Numbered from the stretch's first letter, positions 25,084 to 33,634 are shown. The stretch is 64,000 bases of DNA from Pustulibacterium marinum (GCF_900116665.1 NZ_FPBK01000005.1:1-64000); one strand, 5' to 3'. Made by a program: numbers and translations. The notes: generated from the letters alone by a model not told the origin.

Positions 25084-25914
25084 ATGACATATATGCGACA
25101 AAGAGTAAGAAAGCCCGCTGGAAGTTCTCCAGCGGCTGCTGCTCCAAAAGAATCAGATATAGTAATATTAGCCGCAGAGGATACATTATTATATCCACCT
25201 AGAGATGGAAACGGAATAAATTTAATGGGAAACTTTGGTATAAAGTCTGGTGCGAGCATGCACAAAATATACCACACTAAAAGTTTCCTAAGTGCTCCTT
25301 TTGAGTCAGACGGTGAAGAGGATGGAATTACTATTACGCAATCTATAGAGGTGCGTATACCTGGTAATAAATTAGAGCAAAAAGAATTCCTTCAGGGATG
25401 GTTAGGTGTTAACTGTTATGTGTTTCATAAATCATGTAAAGATGATTTCTGGGAAGTAATAGGAACTCCTTGTGCTCCGGTTCAAATAATGCCTACAAAA
25501 CAGGATAATAACGACGGAAGATTCTTTACAGTAAACTTCCAACAGTTTGCAAAATCTGAGTTACTTCCTGCAAATTATTCAGGTGCAATAATAGAGGCAG
25601 ATCCTACTGCTATTGCAGATGCTGCAGCTGTAGCTGTAGATGGAGAAACAAGCTTACAATATAAGCTTCCTAGTTTAGATGTTACTGCAGCAGTTTCTTT
25701 TGATTCTCTGAGTAACTTAGATCAAGGACAGTTTATTACTATTTATGGTGCCGGGGGTGCAGATCCTGCAACAATCTCCTCAGGAGATGCCGGAGCAGCT
25801 ACGGTTGTTTTAAAATCTGGTACCCAATGGACCGGATTGGAGGAAGCCGCTATCGAGTTTCAGTATTTTGATGCTGGAGCTACAAAATATCTTATTGAAG
25901 TTAGTAGATCATAG
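25084..25914 (+). CDS. structural protein sharing the capsid C-terminal module
   Basis: A 276-residue protein. The first 20 residues are Ala/Pro-rich and probably flexible. The body is beta-rich. The C-terminal 90 residues (GQFITIYGAGGADPATISSG) resemble the repeat at the capsid C-terminus (KTITIYGTDTADVDVTLSTT). It could be a head decoration or major tail-tube protein. A strong terminator follows at 25949-25978, which ends the head gene unit. Confidence 0.5.
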   Translation: MTYMRQRVRKPAGSSPAAAAPKESDIVILAAEDTLLYPPRDGNGINLMGNFGIKSGASMHKIYHTKSFLSAPFESDGEEDGITITQSIEVRIPGNKLEQKEFLQGWLGVNCYVFHKSCKDDFWEVIGTPCAPVQIMPTKQDNNDGRFFTVNFQQFAKSELLPANYSGAIIEADPTAIADAAAVAVDGETSLQYKLPSLDVTAAVSFDSLSNLDQGQFITIYGAGGADPATISSGDAGAATVVLKSGTQWTGLEEAAIEFQYFDAGATKYLIEVSRS

Positions 25915-25948
25915 TTTTTCATTTTTTTAATGGGGTTTGTTTAGTTGA

Positions 25949-25978
25949 AAGCGCACTGTATATACAGTGCGCTTTTTT
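25949..25978 (+). terminator. strong hairpin terminator after the head genes
   Basis: A perfect 22-bp palindrome at 25951-25972 (arms GCGCACTGTAT / ATACAGTGCGC), extended by AA/TT and followed by six T. It ends the capsid unit. The next CATGTAACA box begins directly after the T-tract. Confidence 0.85.
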
Positions 25979-26016
25979 CATGTAACAACGGTTGTTACAT
26001 GTAATTACAACATTTG
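25979..26016 (+). promoter_or_regulatory. packaging-operon promoter with palindromic CATGTAACA box
   Basis: The box at 25979-25987 is the left arm of a perfect 23-bp palindrome (25979-26001; arms of 11 bp around one G). A -7-like AACATTTG lies at 26009-26016, 30 bp from the box start. Here both half-sites are present, which suggests a dimeric binding protein. Confidence 0.65.
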
Positions 26017-26051
26017 TTACTCAAGATATTTAAATAGAAAACATTCGAATT

Positions 26052-27074
26052 ATGAAAAATGAGGTTTTAGATTTTTTAGTAGAGCTTCCGGAAGCTCAAG
26101 AGGATCAATACAACAAAGCATTTGCATTGTATCGTAGATGCCCGGATAAGAATCCGCAATTAGAACGCGGGTATAATTTAGGGTTTACAAAGAACCGTTT
26201 GTCTGATCTTATGTATGAGCTTAAAAAGTTAGTACAAGTTTCTGAAGTAGATGTCCATGCACATGCTCAGAAAAAAAAGGCAGATGAAGAAGTTTCCTCT
26301 GAAGATATAGCAAAATGCATTTATGAAGATAAGATTTTACCCATTATCGATGCCTTAAAAGAAAGGGAGCTGTGGGAAGAAGGATTCGAAGAAAAAATAA
26401 ATGCCTTTACTGAGAAGCCTACTGTTGAAGGCGCTAACAAACTAATTACTTATTTTGAGGAAGTAGGAAGTAAATTAGCAATTGAGGCTACTGAAGGATA
26501 TACAGGATCTACAGGAACTACAACTGATACAACTGAATCTTCTGAGGAAAATACAGAAGATAAAAAATTAAGAGAAGAATTTCCTTTTCTAAATGAGAAC
26601 GATTGTCCTGATGTTATGTACATCGTAGTAGGTAAAAAAATAGCGGCTTGGAAAACTTATGTAGCAGCTCATGAAACCCTTCAGTTAGTAGATGAAGGTA
26701 AAAAGGAGCTGACTCCTGAAGAACGTAAAGAAGTGGCTAAGGAAGCCACAGAAAGCTTTGAGGAAAACCAAGCCCTATATGATGAGCTGAACTATTACGC
26801 TGAGAAAAAAGAAATTTTAGGAGTTCATCCTATTTTTAAACAATACCAGTTAGACAGAGAGAAAGAGAGCCTTAAAAAAGAGGTCGATGCCATGACCGGT
26901 GACGAGCTGAGAAAATATGTAGGAAGCTCTAAAACATATATTTCGAGAAAAAATAAGGCGATCGCCAAAGCTGAAAAAGCAAAAGATACCGAAACGATAT
27001 CGCAACTGAAAGAAGATCTTGCATTACGCCAGTATGCTTTAGGATTGGTTAACGAAAGACTTGCGAAACTTTAG
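26052..27074 (+). CDS. hypothetical coiled-coil protein of the packaging unit, 340 aa
   Basis: Acidic, Glu/Lys-rich and largely helical, with a Thr/Ser-rich linker near 155-172. It begins MKNEVLDFLVELPEAQEDQY and ends in a long helix (LRQYALGLVNERLAKL). It is first in the unit that encodes the terminase. No family recognised. A packaging accessory or scaffold role is possible. Confidence 0.5.
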   Translation: MKNEVLDFLVELPEAQEDQYNKAFALYRRCPDKNPQLERGYNLGFTKNRLSDLMYELKKLVQVSEVDVHAHAQKKKADEEVSSEDIAKCIYEDKILPIIDALKERELWEEGFEEKINAFTEKPTVEGANKLITYFEEVGSKLAIEATEGYTGSTGTTTDTTESSEENTEDKKLREEFPFLNENDCPDVMYIVVGKKIAAWKTYVAAHETLQLVDEGKKELTPEERKEVAKEATESFEENQALYDELNYYAEKKEILGVHPIFKQYQLDREKESLKKEVDAMTGDELRKYVGSSKTYISRKNKAIAKAEKAKDTETISQLKEDLALRQYALGLVNERLAKL

Positions 27075-27075
27075 T

Positions 27076-27669
27076 ATGAAGAAACGCTTTTTCGACATAA
27101 ACGATAGCGGGCCAAAGAAGGAAGAAGATAAACTATCTGAGCTATTTACATCAAAGTATATAAACAAGCATTTTGCAAAAATTGCAGATCCTAGCTTTGA
27201 TGTAAATAGATTTCCTATGCCTGGAGAGTGTTTCTTTCTTCAGAGTGATACAGCGTTCAATGCCTTCACTTTCATTCCTATGATTGCTAAAGCGTATAAA
27301 ATTAAAGAGTTATATGCTTCTACTTATTCTATTAGTAGAAAGGTTATAGATGCGCTGATTGAGTTACACGACAAAGGATTCATTGATAAGGTTACACTTT
27401 TGATTTCCGATTCAATGATAAAGCGAAACCCGAAAACCATAGATAATCTTATGGCCATGTGTGAAACTCGGGCTAATGTCAATGCATACTACGCCTGGAG
27501 CCATGCAAAGGTTTGTATCATGAGAACTGAAGAATCACATTTTGTAATTGAAGGGAGTGGTAATTGGGCAGAAAACGCCCATTACGAGCAATATCTTTTT
27601 GCGAATGATAAAGGCTTGTACAACTTCAGAAAAGAGTTGTTTACGAATTCCAAATTGAAAAAATACTAG
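27076..27669 (+). CDS. HKD-like (phospholipase D superfamily) protein
   Basis: Start at the ATG at 27076 (MKKRFFDIND), 1 bp after the preceding stop. A 197-residue protein. HAKVCIMR (H143, K145), followed 14 residues later by GSGNW (160-164), resembles one half of the HKD motif of the phospholipase D superfamily, but the usual aspartate is not in place. Single-HKD proteins of this family include nucleases that act as dimers. Beside the terminase genes, a DNA-processing role is plausible but not shown. Confidence 0.55.
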   Translation: MKKRFFDINDSGPKKEEDKLSELFTSKYINKHFAKIADPSFDVNRFPMPGECFFLQSDTAFNAFTFIPMIAKAYKIKELYASTYSISRKVIDALIELHDKGFIDKVTLLISDSMIKRNPKTIDNLMAMCETRANVNAYYAWSHAKVCIMRTEESHFVIEGSGNWAENAHYEQYLFANDKGLYNFRKELFTNSKLKKY

Positions 27670-27674
27670 GTAGA

Positions 27675-27989
27675 ATGGAGAATCAATTAAGACTAGCACA
27701 GGAAGAGTTTGATAGTATTGAGCAATTAGCCGGAGTAGGTTATACTCCTGAAAAAATAGCTCAATACTTAGATGTAGATAAAGAGTTGTTTATGAAGCGC
27801 TGGCACATAAAAGATTCTCCTATCAGATATGCCTATGACAAAGGAGCTCTCCAGACAGAATTTAACACACTCAATCAACAGAGAGAGTTGGCCGAAAGTG
27901 GAAACATTACAGCTGCTCAGATATTCCTGAAGGAGAAAGAAAGAATACGAATTGATAATATCAGAAAACAATGTCTGTTTCAAGAATAA
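27675..27989 (+). CDS. terminase small subunit-like HTH protein
   Basis: A 104-residue protein. The N-terminal half (LAGVGYTPEKIAQYLDVDKE) looks like the helix-turn-helix of small terminase proteins; the rest is helical. It overlaps the next gene by 19 bp and lies two genes before the large terminase. It probably recognises the packaging site. Recognition is by pattern and place. Confidence 0.55.
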   Translation: MENQLRLAQEEFDSIEQLAGVGYTPEKIAQYLDVDKELFMKRWHIKDSPIRYAYDKGALQTEFNTLNQQRELAESGNITAAQIFLKEKERIRIDNIRKQCLFQE

Positions 27990-28618
27990 AAATAGATGAT
28001 ATCAGTCTTCAGGATGTATATGACTTCATGGAGCATGGTTCTGCTAAGAATGCATCTCCAAAAATCGTGGAGTATCTTGATACCTTAGATATGACACGCG
28101 GTCTACTTAACCGCATAGATAGGTTTGCTACAAAAGAAGCTGTGGTAAAACACCTCATGGTTGTAAAAGATCTATCACGCTACAAAGCTGGCCAGATTTA
28201 TGAAGAAACCATTGAATATTTCTACAGAGATCGTATTGTTTCTAAAAATGCCTGGAGAAATATCTACGCTGAAAAAATGGAAAAATTGGTCAACTTTTCC
28301 ATGCTTATTATGAAGGATGTTAGCGATGCTGATAAGATATCTAAGATGATCGAGCGGATTGCTTCTATTCGCCAGTTAGATATTGAAGATCTGCCGGAAC
28401 TACCACAAGAGCTGTTCAATAAACCTTTCAAGGTCTATTCTTTGGATGCTGATATTTCTGAATTTACCGCAAAAGCAGATCGTAACAAGTTGAAAAAATT
28501 CATTGAAGAGTTACCTGAACTATCTGCTAAAGAGATAGCTCGCTTGAAAGAAGAATCACTAATAGACACTCTTAAAATATTCCCAGATGAGCAGGAAGAC
28601 ATCCGTAAATCTGAATGA
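27971..28618 (+). CDS. hypothetical packaging-unit protein, 215 aa
   Basis: A helical, charged protein between a small terminase-like gene and the large terminase. It overlaps the upstream gene by 19 bp and the terminase by 32 bp, so translation is tightly linked. It contains VVKHLMVVKDLSRYKAGQIY. It could be a second small-terminase component. No family recognised. Confidence 0.5.
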   Translation: MSVSRIKIDDISLQDVYDFMEHGSAKNASPKIVEYLDTLDMTRGLLNRIDRFATKEAVVKHLMVVKDLSRYKAGQIYEETIEYFYRDRIVSKNAWRNIYAEKMEKLVNFSMLIMKDVSDADKISKMIERIASIRQLDIEDLPELPQELFNKPFKVYSLDADISEFTAKADRNKLKKFIEELPELSAKEIARLKEESLIDTLKIFPDEQEDIRKSE

Positions 28619-30290
28619 TGATTTTGTACAGCCTATCTATGCCAACTGGTTAACAATCACTGTAGATCTTATCTCTCCTAAAGATTTGTATTTGATAGCC
28701 GGTAGAGCAACGGCTAAAACATCTGAAATTATTGCAAAGCGTTCTATGAATGTTATTTATGATATGCCTCGTAGCATGCAAGTCTCAGTTTCTGATACGT
28801 ATGTGAATGCCATGAAAAACGTGGTTCCTGCCTTGTTGGAAGGTTGGAACCGTGAAGGATGGAAAGAAGGTGTACATTACGTTACCGATACACGCCCTCC
28901 GGCATCATTTGAATTACCATATAGGCCATTTAAAGGTTCGTACAAACATACCATTAGCGTTTTTAATGGTACACTTATCAATATAGGATCTTTAGATCAA
29001 CCAGGAGGATTAGCAGGTAACTCCTATCAGCACATGTATGGTGATGAAGCGAGGATCTTAAAACAGCAAAAATTAAAAAAGCTTACTCCTGCCATTAGAG
29101 GGGAGTATGCACATTTTGGGCATTCTGTATACTATAGAGGAAGAACATTTACTACAGATATGCCCAACCTCCTAGACGGGGATGATGAGTGGATCTTTAG
29201 CCATGAAAAAGATATGAATGTGGACCAGGCTAAACTTGCCTTGCAAGTAGCGTTGGTTCTGAATGATATTAAAAAGGAGCTGATCAATGCGATGAAAGAT
29301 CGCGATAAAATAAAGGTGCAGCAGCTAAAGAAAAATTTACATAAGTGGACTGCTTACTGGATACGGTGCCGTAAAGGACTTACCTTTTTTTACGTCGTGT
29401 CCTCTTTGGTAAATGTGGACATACTTTCAGAGGGCTTTTTTGAAGATTCGTTAAAAGCCTTAGGCATAGAAGAATTCAAAAGTGCCATTCTATCTCTGAA
29501 GGTCGATGTAAAAAAAGGTGAAAAGTTCTATCCTTATTTGGGTGAGCACCATTATTATGATGATGGAATTAATAGCAGCTATTACGACAAATTTAAGCTT
29601 ACAGATGAGATCGAGGAAAGCAGTTTGGCATTAAAGTACATAGATCATAATGCGGAACTGGATGCGGGTGTAGACTTTGGTGATATATGTAGTATGGTCA
29701 CAGCTCAAGAGCGTGGCAGCTACTTGTATTGCCTAAAAGAGTTCTTCACCTTGGCTCCTGAAAGCAGTAAAGAGTTGGCAGCTAAATTTGTTTCCTTTTA
29801 CAAGCATCATAAAAACAAGGTGCTCAATTTGTATTATGATAGGTCCGGTAACCAGTATCAGAAGGTGAAACGAGATTGGGCCAATGAGCTGAAGAAATTT
29901 ATTGAAGAGCAAAATGGAGTGAAAACCGGATGGAAAGTAAATTTAATGAGCCGTAACCAGGCTACCATATACCAGGAAGAAGAATACAATTTTTGTAAGC
30001 ATCTTTTTGGCGAAACCGTTAAGGGAGTTCCAAAAGTAAAAATTGACAAATTTGGATGTAAGTGCTTGCGAAGCTCTTTGGGGCTTACTAAAATTTTAGT
30101 GAAATCAGACAAGAAAGGGAGCCGTTCCATACACAAGGATAAAGCCTCTGAGAAGATCTCCTTAAAAATGAGAGCTATGTATAGTACAAACTTCTCGGAT
30201 GCTTTTAAGTATTTGATATTTAGAAAAAGATGGGTTTCTAAAACAACATCTAAAGGCAGCTTAAATATGTCTGCTCCTGAAGTTTTATAA
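28587..30290 (+). CDS. large terminase subunit
   Basis: A 567-residue protein. The ATPase domain has a Walker A variant near 38 (AGRATAKTSE) and a Walker B with GDEAR near 152. The nuclease domain begins near LDAGVDFGDICSM (about 355-370), which supplies a likely catalytic aspartate. Length and order fit large terminases, which pump DNA into the prohead and cut it. It overlaps the upstream gene by 32 bp. No terminator follows; a separate promoter for the next unit begins within 20 bp of its stop. Confidence 0.85.
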   Translation: MSRKTSVNLNDDFVQPIYANWLTITVDLISPKDLYLIAGRATAKTSEIIAKRSMNVIYDMPRSMQVSVSDTYVNAMKNVVPALLEGWNREGWKEGVHYVTDTRPPASFELPYRPFKGSYKHTISVFNGTLINIGSLDQPGGLAGNSYQHMYGDEARILKQQKLKKLTPAIRGEYAHFGHSVYYRGRTFTTDMPNLLDGDDEWIFSHEKDMNVDQAKLALQVALVLNDIKKELINAMKDRDKIKVQQLKKNLHKWTAYWIRCRKGLTFFYVVSSLVNVDILSEGFFEDSLKALGIEEFKSAILSLKVDVKKGEKFYPYLGEHHYYDDGINSSYYDKFKLTDEIEESSLALKYIDHNAELDAGVDFGDICSMVTAQERGSYLYCLKEFFTLAPESSKELAAKFVSFYKHHKNKVLNLYYDRSGNQYQKVKRDWANELKKFIEEQNGVKTGWKVNLMSRNQATIYQEEEYNFCKHLFGETVKGVPKVKIDKFGCKCLRSSLGLTKILVKSDKKGSRSIHKDKASEKISLKMRAMYSTNFSDAFKYLIFRKRWVSKTTSKGSLNMSAPEVL

Positions 30291-30295
30291 TTAAC

Positions 30296-30303
30296 TATAT
30301 TTG
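30296..30303 (+). promoter_or_regulatory. -7 element of an independent accessory-gene promoter
   Basis: TATATTTG matches TAnnTTTG exactly. It lies 5 bp after the terminase stop and 19 bp before the next ATG. I see no clear -33. A promoter here plus the terminator at 32136 would make the next two genes a self-contained unit active in the lysogen. Confidence 0.5.
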
Positions 30304-30322
30304 AATAAAAATAAGGTTGATT

Positions 30323-31213
30323 ATGGAAGAAAAATTATTTCAGAAAGTTTTTAATAGTAGTCTCTATAGAAAGAATTACATCATTATGCACGAGATTGAT
30401 GAAATTCTTCATACCCTTTTTTATAATAAAAATGGTTATGTAAAGAATTACAATTCTTTAGAATTTTATTGCCCATACTGCAAGACTGATAGTACATTTA
30501 TTCCAAATGATATTCCCATCAAAAACACCGTTAAATCTGTAATAGAAGAATATTATGAATATTTACATGATGTAAAAACTACAAATAGTGGATTTAATGA
30601 AAAGAAACCTAATCCATTTGAATTTATGAAGAAACTAAGTAATGAAGAAGAAGTTTTCATTAGAACATTTAGTTGTGCAAGAACCAATGGTAAAGAGGAC
30701 CGTCATACTTTGATATATTGTCTTAAAATCATTGAAGATTCAATAGTTATTATAGGAAGATATCCATCGATTGCAGATACTTCTTTAGATTTTAAAAAGT
30801 ATAAGAAGATAGATAAGTCTCTTCCGTCTGAATTTAATCTAGCAACGGGATTACATTCTCATGGAGTAGGCGCTGGAGCATATGTGTATTTGAGAAGAAT
30901 TTTGGAAAAATATATTATTTATCCAAAATTAAATGAAGAACAAAAGAAGCTACAATTCTTTAAAGAAAAACTACAGGCTATAAAAGATCAATTACCTAAG
31001 TTATTGGTTGAAACTCCAGAGATGTATAGTGTGCTTAGTTTGGGTATCCATGAATTAAGTGAAGAGGAATGCAAAAAGTATTATAAACCTTTAGAATCTG
31101 CTATTTTATTCATTTTAAACGAAGAACTGTCTAATATTGAACAGAAAGAGCGTATGAGTCAAGTACAAAACGAAATTAAAAAAATTCACAGTGATCATAA
31201 GAATAAAAAATGA
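30323..31213 (+). CDS. accessory protein with zinc-ribbon-like N-terminus and SHGVGAG domain
   Basis: Start at the ATG at 30323 (MEEKLFQKVF). The N-terminal half has cysteine pairs in FYCPYCKTD and FSCARTNG, as in zinc ribbons. The C-terminal domain contains TGLHSHGVGAGAYVYLRRIL, then a helical tail with LVETPEMYSVLSLGIHELSE. I recall this C-terminal domain from many accessory genes of unknown function, often beside defence genes. It is translationally coupled (ATGA) to a putAbiC-like membrane protein. A role in exclusion of other phages is inferred from that partner. Confidence 0.6.
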   Translation: MEEKLFQKVFNSSLYRKNYIIMHEIDEILHTLFYNKNGYVKNYNSLEFYCPYCKTDSTFIPNDIPIKNTVKSVIEEYYEYLHDVKTTNSGFNEKKPNPFEFMKKLSNEEEVFIRTFSCARTNGKEDRHTLIYCLKIIEDSIVIIGRYPSIADTSLDFKKYKKIDKSLPSEFNLATGLHSHGVGAGAYVYLRRILEKYIIYPKLNEEQKKLQFFKEKLQAIKDQLPKLLVETPEMYSVLSLGIHELSEEECKKYYKPLESAILFILNEELSNIEQKERMSQVQNEIKKIHSDHKNKK

Positions 31214-32103
31214 AATCCAGAGACCGAGAAAAAGAACAGTTGAGATTAGATATAGGAAAAACCGGAAAATGGATTTTTTGGTTTAGACTTTTTGGCTTCA
31301 TTTTTATTGGAATAGGGTTTATATCCATATTTGCTACATTATGGTTGTATAAAACGCATAGCGGGGAATACTCCTATTTTGCAAATGATTTAGGGCATTT
31401 TACTGGAGGTGTTGCTGCTTCACTATTCTCTTTAAGTGGGTTGTTTTTTATATATGTTGCTTTTCTAGGGCAAAAGCAACAAATTATGTATCAGCGTATA
31501 GAACTCATTCAAAATGAAGAAAGTTTAGCTGCTACTAGACTTGAAGTTAAAAACCAAGTTGCGGAAATGAAACTTCAAAATTCAACACTTAAAAAACAAG
31601 AATTTGAAAATCATTTTTTTAGAATGATGGAAAATCATAGGAAAATAATTTCTGAAAAATATATTAGAGATAATAAAAATATATTAGAAGATTTCCTATG
31701 GAGATTCGACATTGCAACACTCATAAATCTACTAAAATATGATTTAGATGATCCTGATTTTGATCAAGATAATTTTGAACGCTTTAAAAAGTCATTGATA
31801 AATGACTTAAGGTATGTAAAAGGTATGAATACTGATTTCATTCGGAGCATTTTTCTAACTACTGACATAGTCAATAGTATTGAAAATGAAGTTGAACAAT
31901 TTAGATATAAAGAAATACTGTTTACAGGAATTAGCGATATGGAGTTTATTTGTATATACATTATTTGTATACCCGACAATCTTACAGAATTATATAGAAA
32001 TATATATCAAAAGAATGATTTTTTCAAAGAAAAAGGTAGGCAGTTCTTAAAAATTTTTATCCAAGCGAGGAGAAGAGACGAAACCATGTGGATAAACCAA
32101 TAA
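31210..32103 (+). CDS. putAbiC-like membrane protein, putative phage abortive infection protein
   Basis: A 297-residue protein. Two membrane helices (about 22-47 and 66-86), a cytoplasmic coiled coil (88-135) and then KKQEFENHFFRMMENHRKII (128-147). This order and the FE..FFRMM..H motif match the putative phage abortive infection family (putAbiC). The soluble domain seems shorter than usual for the family. It overlaps the upstream gene by 4 bp and is followed by a strong terminator. It probably protects the lysogen against other phages. The family call is from memory of the motif. Confidence 0.62.
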   Translation: MKSRDREKEQLRLDIGKTGKWIFWFRLFGFIFIGIGFISIFATLWLYKTHSGEYSYFANDLGHFTGGVAASLFSLSGLFFIYVAFLGQKQQIMYQRIELIQNEESLAATRLEVKNQVAEMKLQNSTLKKQEFENHFFRMMENHRKIISEKYIRDNKNILEDFLWRFDIATLINLLKYDLDDPDFDQDNFERFKKSLINDLRYVKGMNTDFIRSIFLTTDIVNSIENEVEQFRYKEILFTGISDMEFICIYIICIPDNLTELYRNIYQKNDFFKEKGRQFLKIFIQARRRDETMWINQ

Positions 32104-32135
32104 TAAATCCGCTAGGGAAAACACTTTTTTCCCTT

Positions 32136-32170
32136 AAAAAATCGCCCTCAATAAGAGGGCGATTTTTTTT
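32136..32170. terminator. bidirectional terminator between convergent accessory units
   Basis: ATCGCCCTC (32141-32149) pairs with GAGGGCGAT (32155-32163), with A-rich and T-rich flanks. It works on both strands and separates the rightward putAbiC unit from the leftward methylase-like unit. The last codons of the methylase-like gene are read through this hairpin. Confidence 0.85.
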
Positions 32171-32810
32171 GCACAATATGAGGCGTTTTAAGCTTCCAAT
32201 ACTCGTAATTGATATAATATGATGCTCTTAAATCATTCATTCGTATAGTGTCCATGCAATGCACTTCTGCTTTGATTCCGTGCATGGCTAAATTTATAGC
32301 AGTCATTTTTGCACAAATCAAATCCTTATCCTGGCATACATAATAATTACCTTTTGCAATATGGTCTGCAGCTAGAACCATACGCCCAGAACCGCTACAG
32401 GGTTCGCCTACTTTTTTTCCAAAATCATTTGGTTCTATTATCATTTGTGCCATCATATCGCAAAGCTCAGGAGGTGTGAAATACTGCCCTAAACGACTTT
32501 TTTTGTAGTTTCCTGTTAGAAATTCATAATAATTTCCTAGCGGGTCAATCCATTCGTTTTTTGCGTGTGCTTCTCCGTAAGCACCCATAAGAAGCGCTAA
32601 AAGTTTGGCAAACTTGTTTAGCTCTTCTTTACTGTATGGTTTTATAGTTTCAAAATATAAATCTTCGTTTGTTCCAAAACCATAACAGCAAATAACAATG
32701 GTTAAAAAATCTTCAAAAACTCTATTTAAATCGTGCTTGTATTCGAACTCGAAAAAACAGGAGTTAAATTCTTTTAACTCCTGTGGAACTGGTAACGCTT
32801 TATTACTCAT
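32148..32810 (-). CDS. short N-6 DNA methylase-like protein, catalytic motif IV not seen
   Basis: About 220 residues (an ATG at 32825 would add five). SRLGQYFTPPELCDMMAQMI and the SAM-binding motif GEPCSGSGRMVLAA, then CQDKDLICAKMTAINLAMHG, place it with HsdM-like N6-adenine methylases. It ends about 35 residues after the last SAM-binding strand, and no NPPY/F motif is visible; INYEYWKLKTPHI stands there instead. Such short forms occur on plasmids and conjugative elements of Bacteroidota. The C-terminal residues are encoded by the terminator hairpin. It may bind SAM without methylating DNA, or be a truncated copy. Confidence 0.7.
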   Translation of the reverse strand: MSNKALPVPQELKEFNSCFFEFEYKHDLNRVFEDFLTIVICCYGFGTNEDLYFETIKPYSKEELNKFAKLLALLMGAYGEAHAKNEWIDPLGNYYEFLTGNYKKSRLGQYFTPPELCDMMAQMIIEPNDFGKKVGEPCSGSGRMVLAADHIAKGNYYVCQDKDLICAKMTAINLAMHGIKAEVHCMDTIRMNDLRASYYINYEYWKLKTPHIVQKKSPSY

Positions 32811-33177
32811 TTTCTTTTTTTTCAATTGGTTCTACTTGTGCGTTTGAGAAAATGTGCGAAATAGGGAAAAATTTATCTTTTCTCTTTTCGTCATTGTTGG
32901 CTTGCTCCTGCTCTTCCTTGCTTTTTATTTCTCTTGGTTTTCCCCAAACTACAAAAGCGCTAGAGCCTTTTTTAACAGAATAGCCCATTTTGCGCCATTC
33001 CTGAAAGGTGTGAAACTCTGTGTTTTGTTCGTCCTTGTAAAATTGTTCTATTACAATTTCGTTTATAGTGCGTTCAGGCGTTATTTCTTGTATTTTCTCG
33101 GCTGTTTTACTTAAAGCTTGAAGTTTTTGCCTTTTCTCTTGAATTGTCAATTTTTGTATAGTGTTCTCTGTTGTCAT
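32803..33177 (-). CDS. ArdC N-terminal-like (single-strand DNA-binding) protein
   Basis: A 124-residue protein. TFQEWRKMGYSVKKGSSAFV then VWGKP is the typical signature of the ArdC-type N-terminal domain found on plasmids and conjugative elements, where it binds single-stranded DNA or acts against restriction. It overlaps the methylase-like gene by 8 bp. The 17 bp around its start (TTAAACGCCATGACAAC) are identical to those around the start at 33859. Confidence 0.65.
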   Translation of the reverse strand: MTTENTIQKLTIQEKRQKLQALSKTAEKIQEITPERTINEIVIEQFYKDEQNTEFHTFQEWRKMGYSVKKGSSAFVVWGKPREIKSKEEQEQANNDEKRKDKFFPISHIFSNAQVEPIEKKENE

Positions 33178-33182
33178 GGCGT

Positions 33183-33632
33183 TTAAATTTGTCCTTCGTC
33201 TGCAAAGCTGTAAAAGGTGTTTTCAGGTGTAATAATGATGTGGTCTAGCAATTTGATGTCTAAAAAATCACCTGCGGATTTTATTTTATTTGTTATTTGC
33301 TTATCTGCATTGCTTGGTTCTGTCTTTCCGCTTGGGTGGTTATGTCCTACAATTATTGCGGTTGCATTAGCTTTTAAAGCAATTTGAAAAAGCAATCTTA
33401 CATCTACAATTGTTCCGGTTATTCCTCCGGATGAAAGTGTACTAATTCCTAGAATGTGATTAGAATTGTTTAATAGCATGAGCCAAAAAAATTCCTTGTG
33501 TCCTATTTTGCGAGGGTCGGAAAAATCAAAAAAAGCCTCTTGTGCACTTCTTGAAGAAATAACTTTTTTACGGTCTTCTATTTTTACAGGGTTATTGTAA
33601 AATATCTCTACTTCTGATATATAACTATTCAT
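33183..33632 (-). CDS. RadC/JAB-domain protein
   Basis: Start taken at 33632 (MNSYISEVEIFYNN); an upstream in-frame extension overlaps the preceding gene. It is a 149-residue JAB/MPN domain with the metal-binding motif GHNHPSGKTEPSNAD. Such RadC-like proteins are common on mobile elements of Bacteroidota. Their activity is not settled; an anti-restriction or DNA-repair role has been proposed. It lies 5 bp before the ArdC-like gene. Confidence 0.75.
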   Translation of the reverse strand: MNSYISEVEIFYNNPVKIEDRKKVISSRSAQEAFFDFSDPRKIGHKEFFWLMLLNNSNHILGISTLSSGGITGTIVDVRLLFQIALKANATAIIVGHNHPSGKTEPSNADKQITNKIKSAGDFLDIKLLDHIIITPENTFYSFADEGQI

Positions 33633-33634
33633 GT

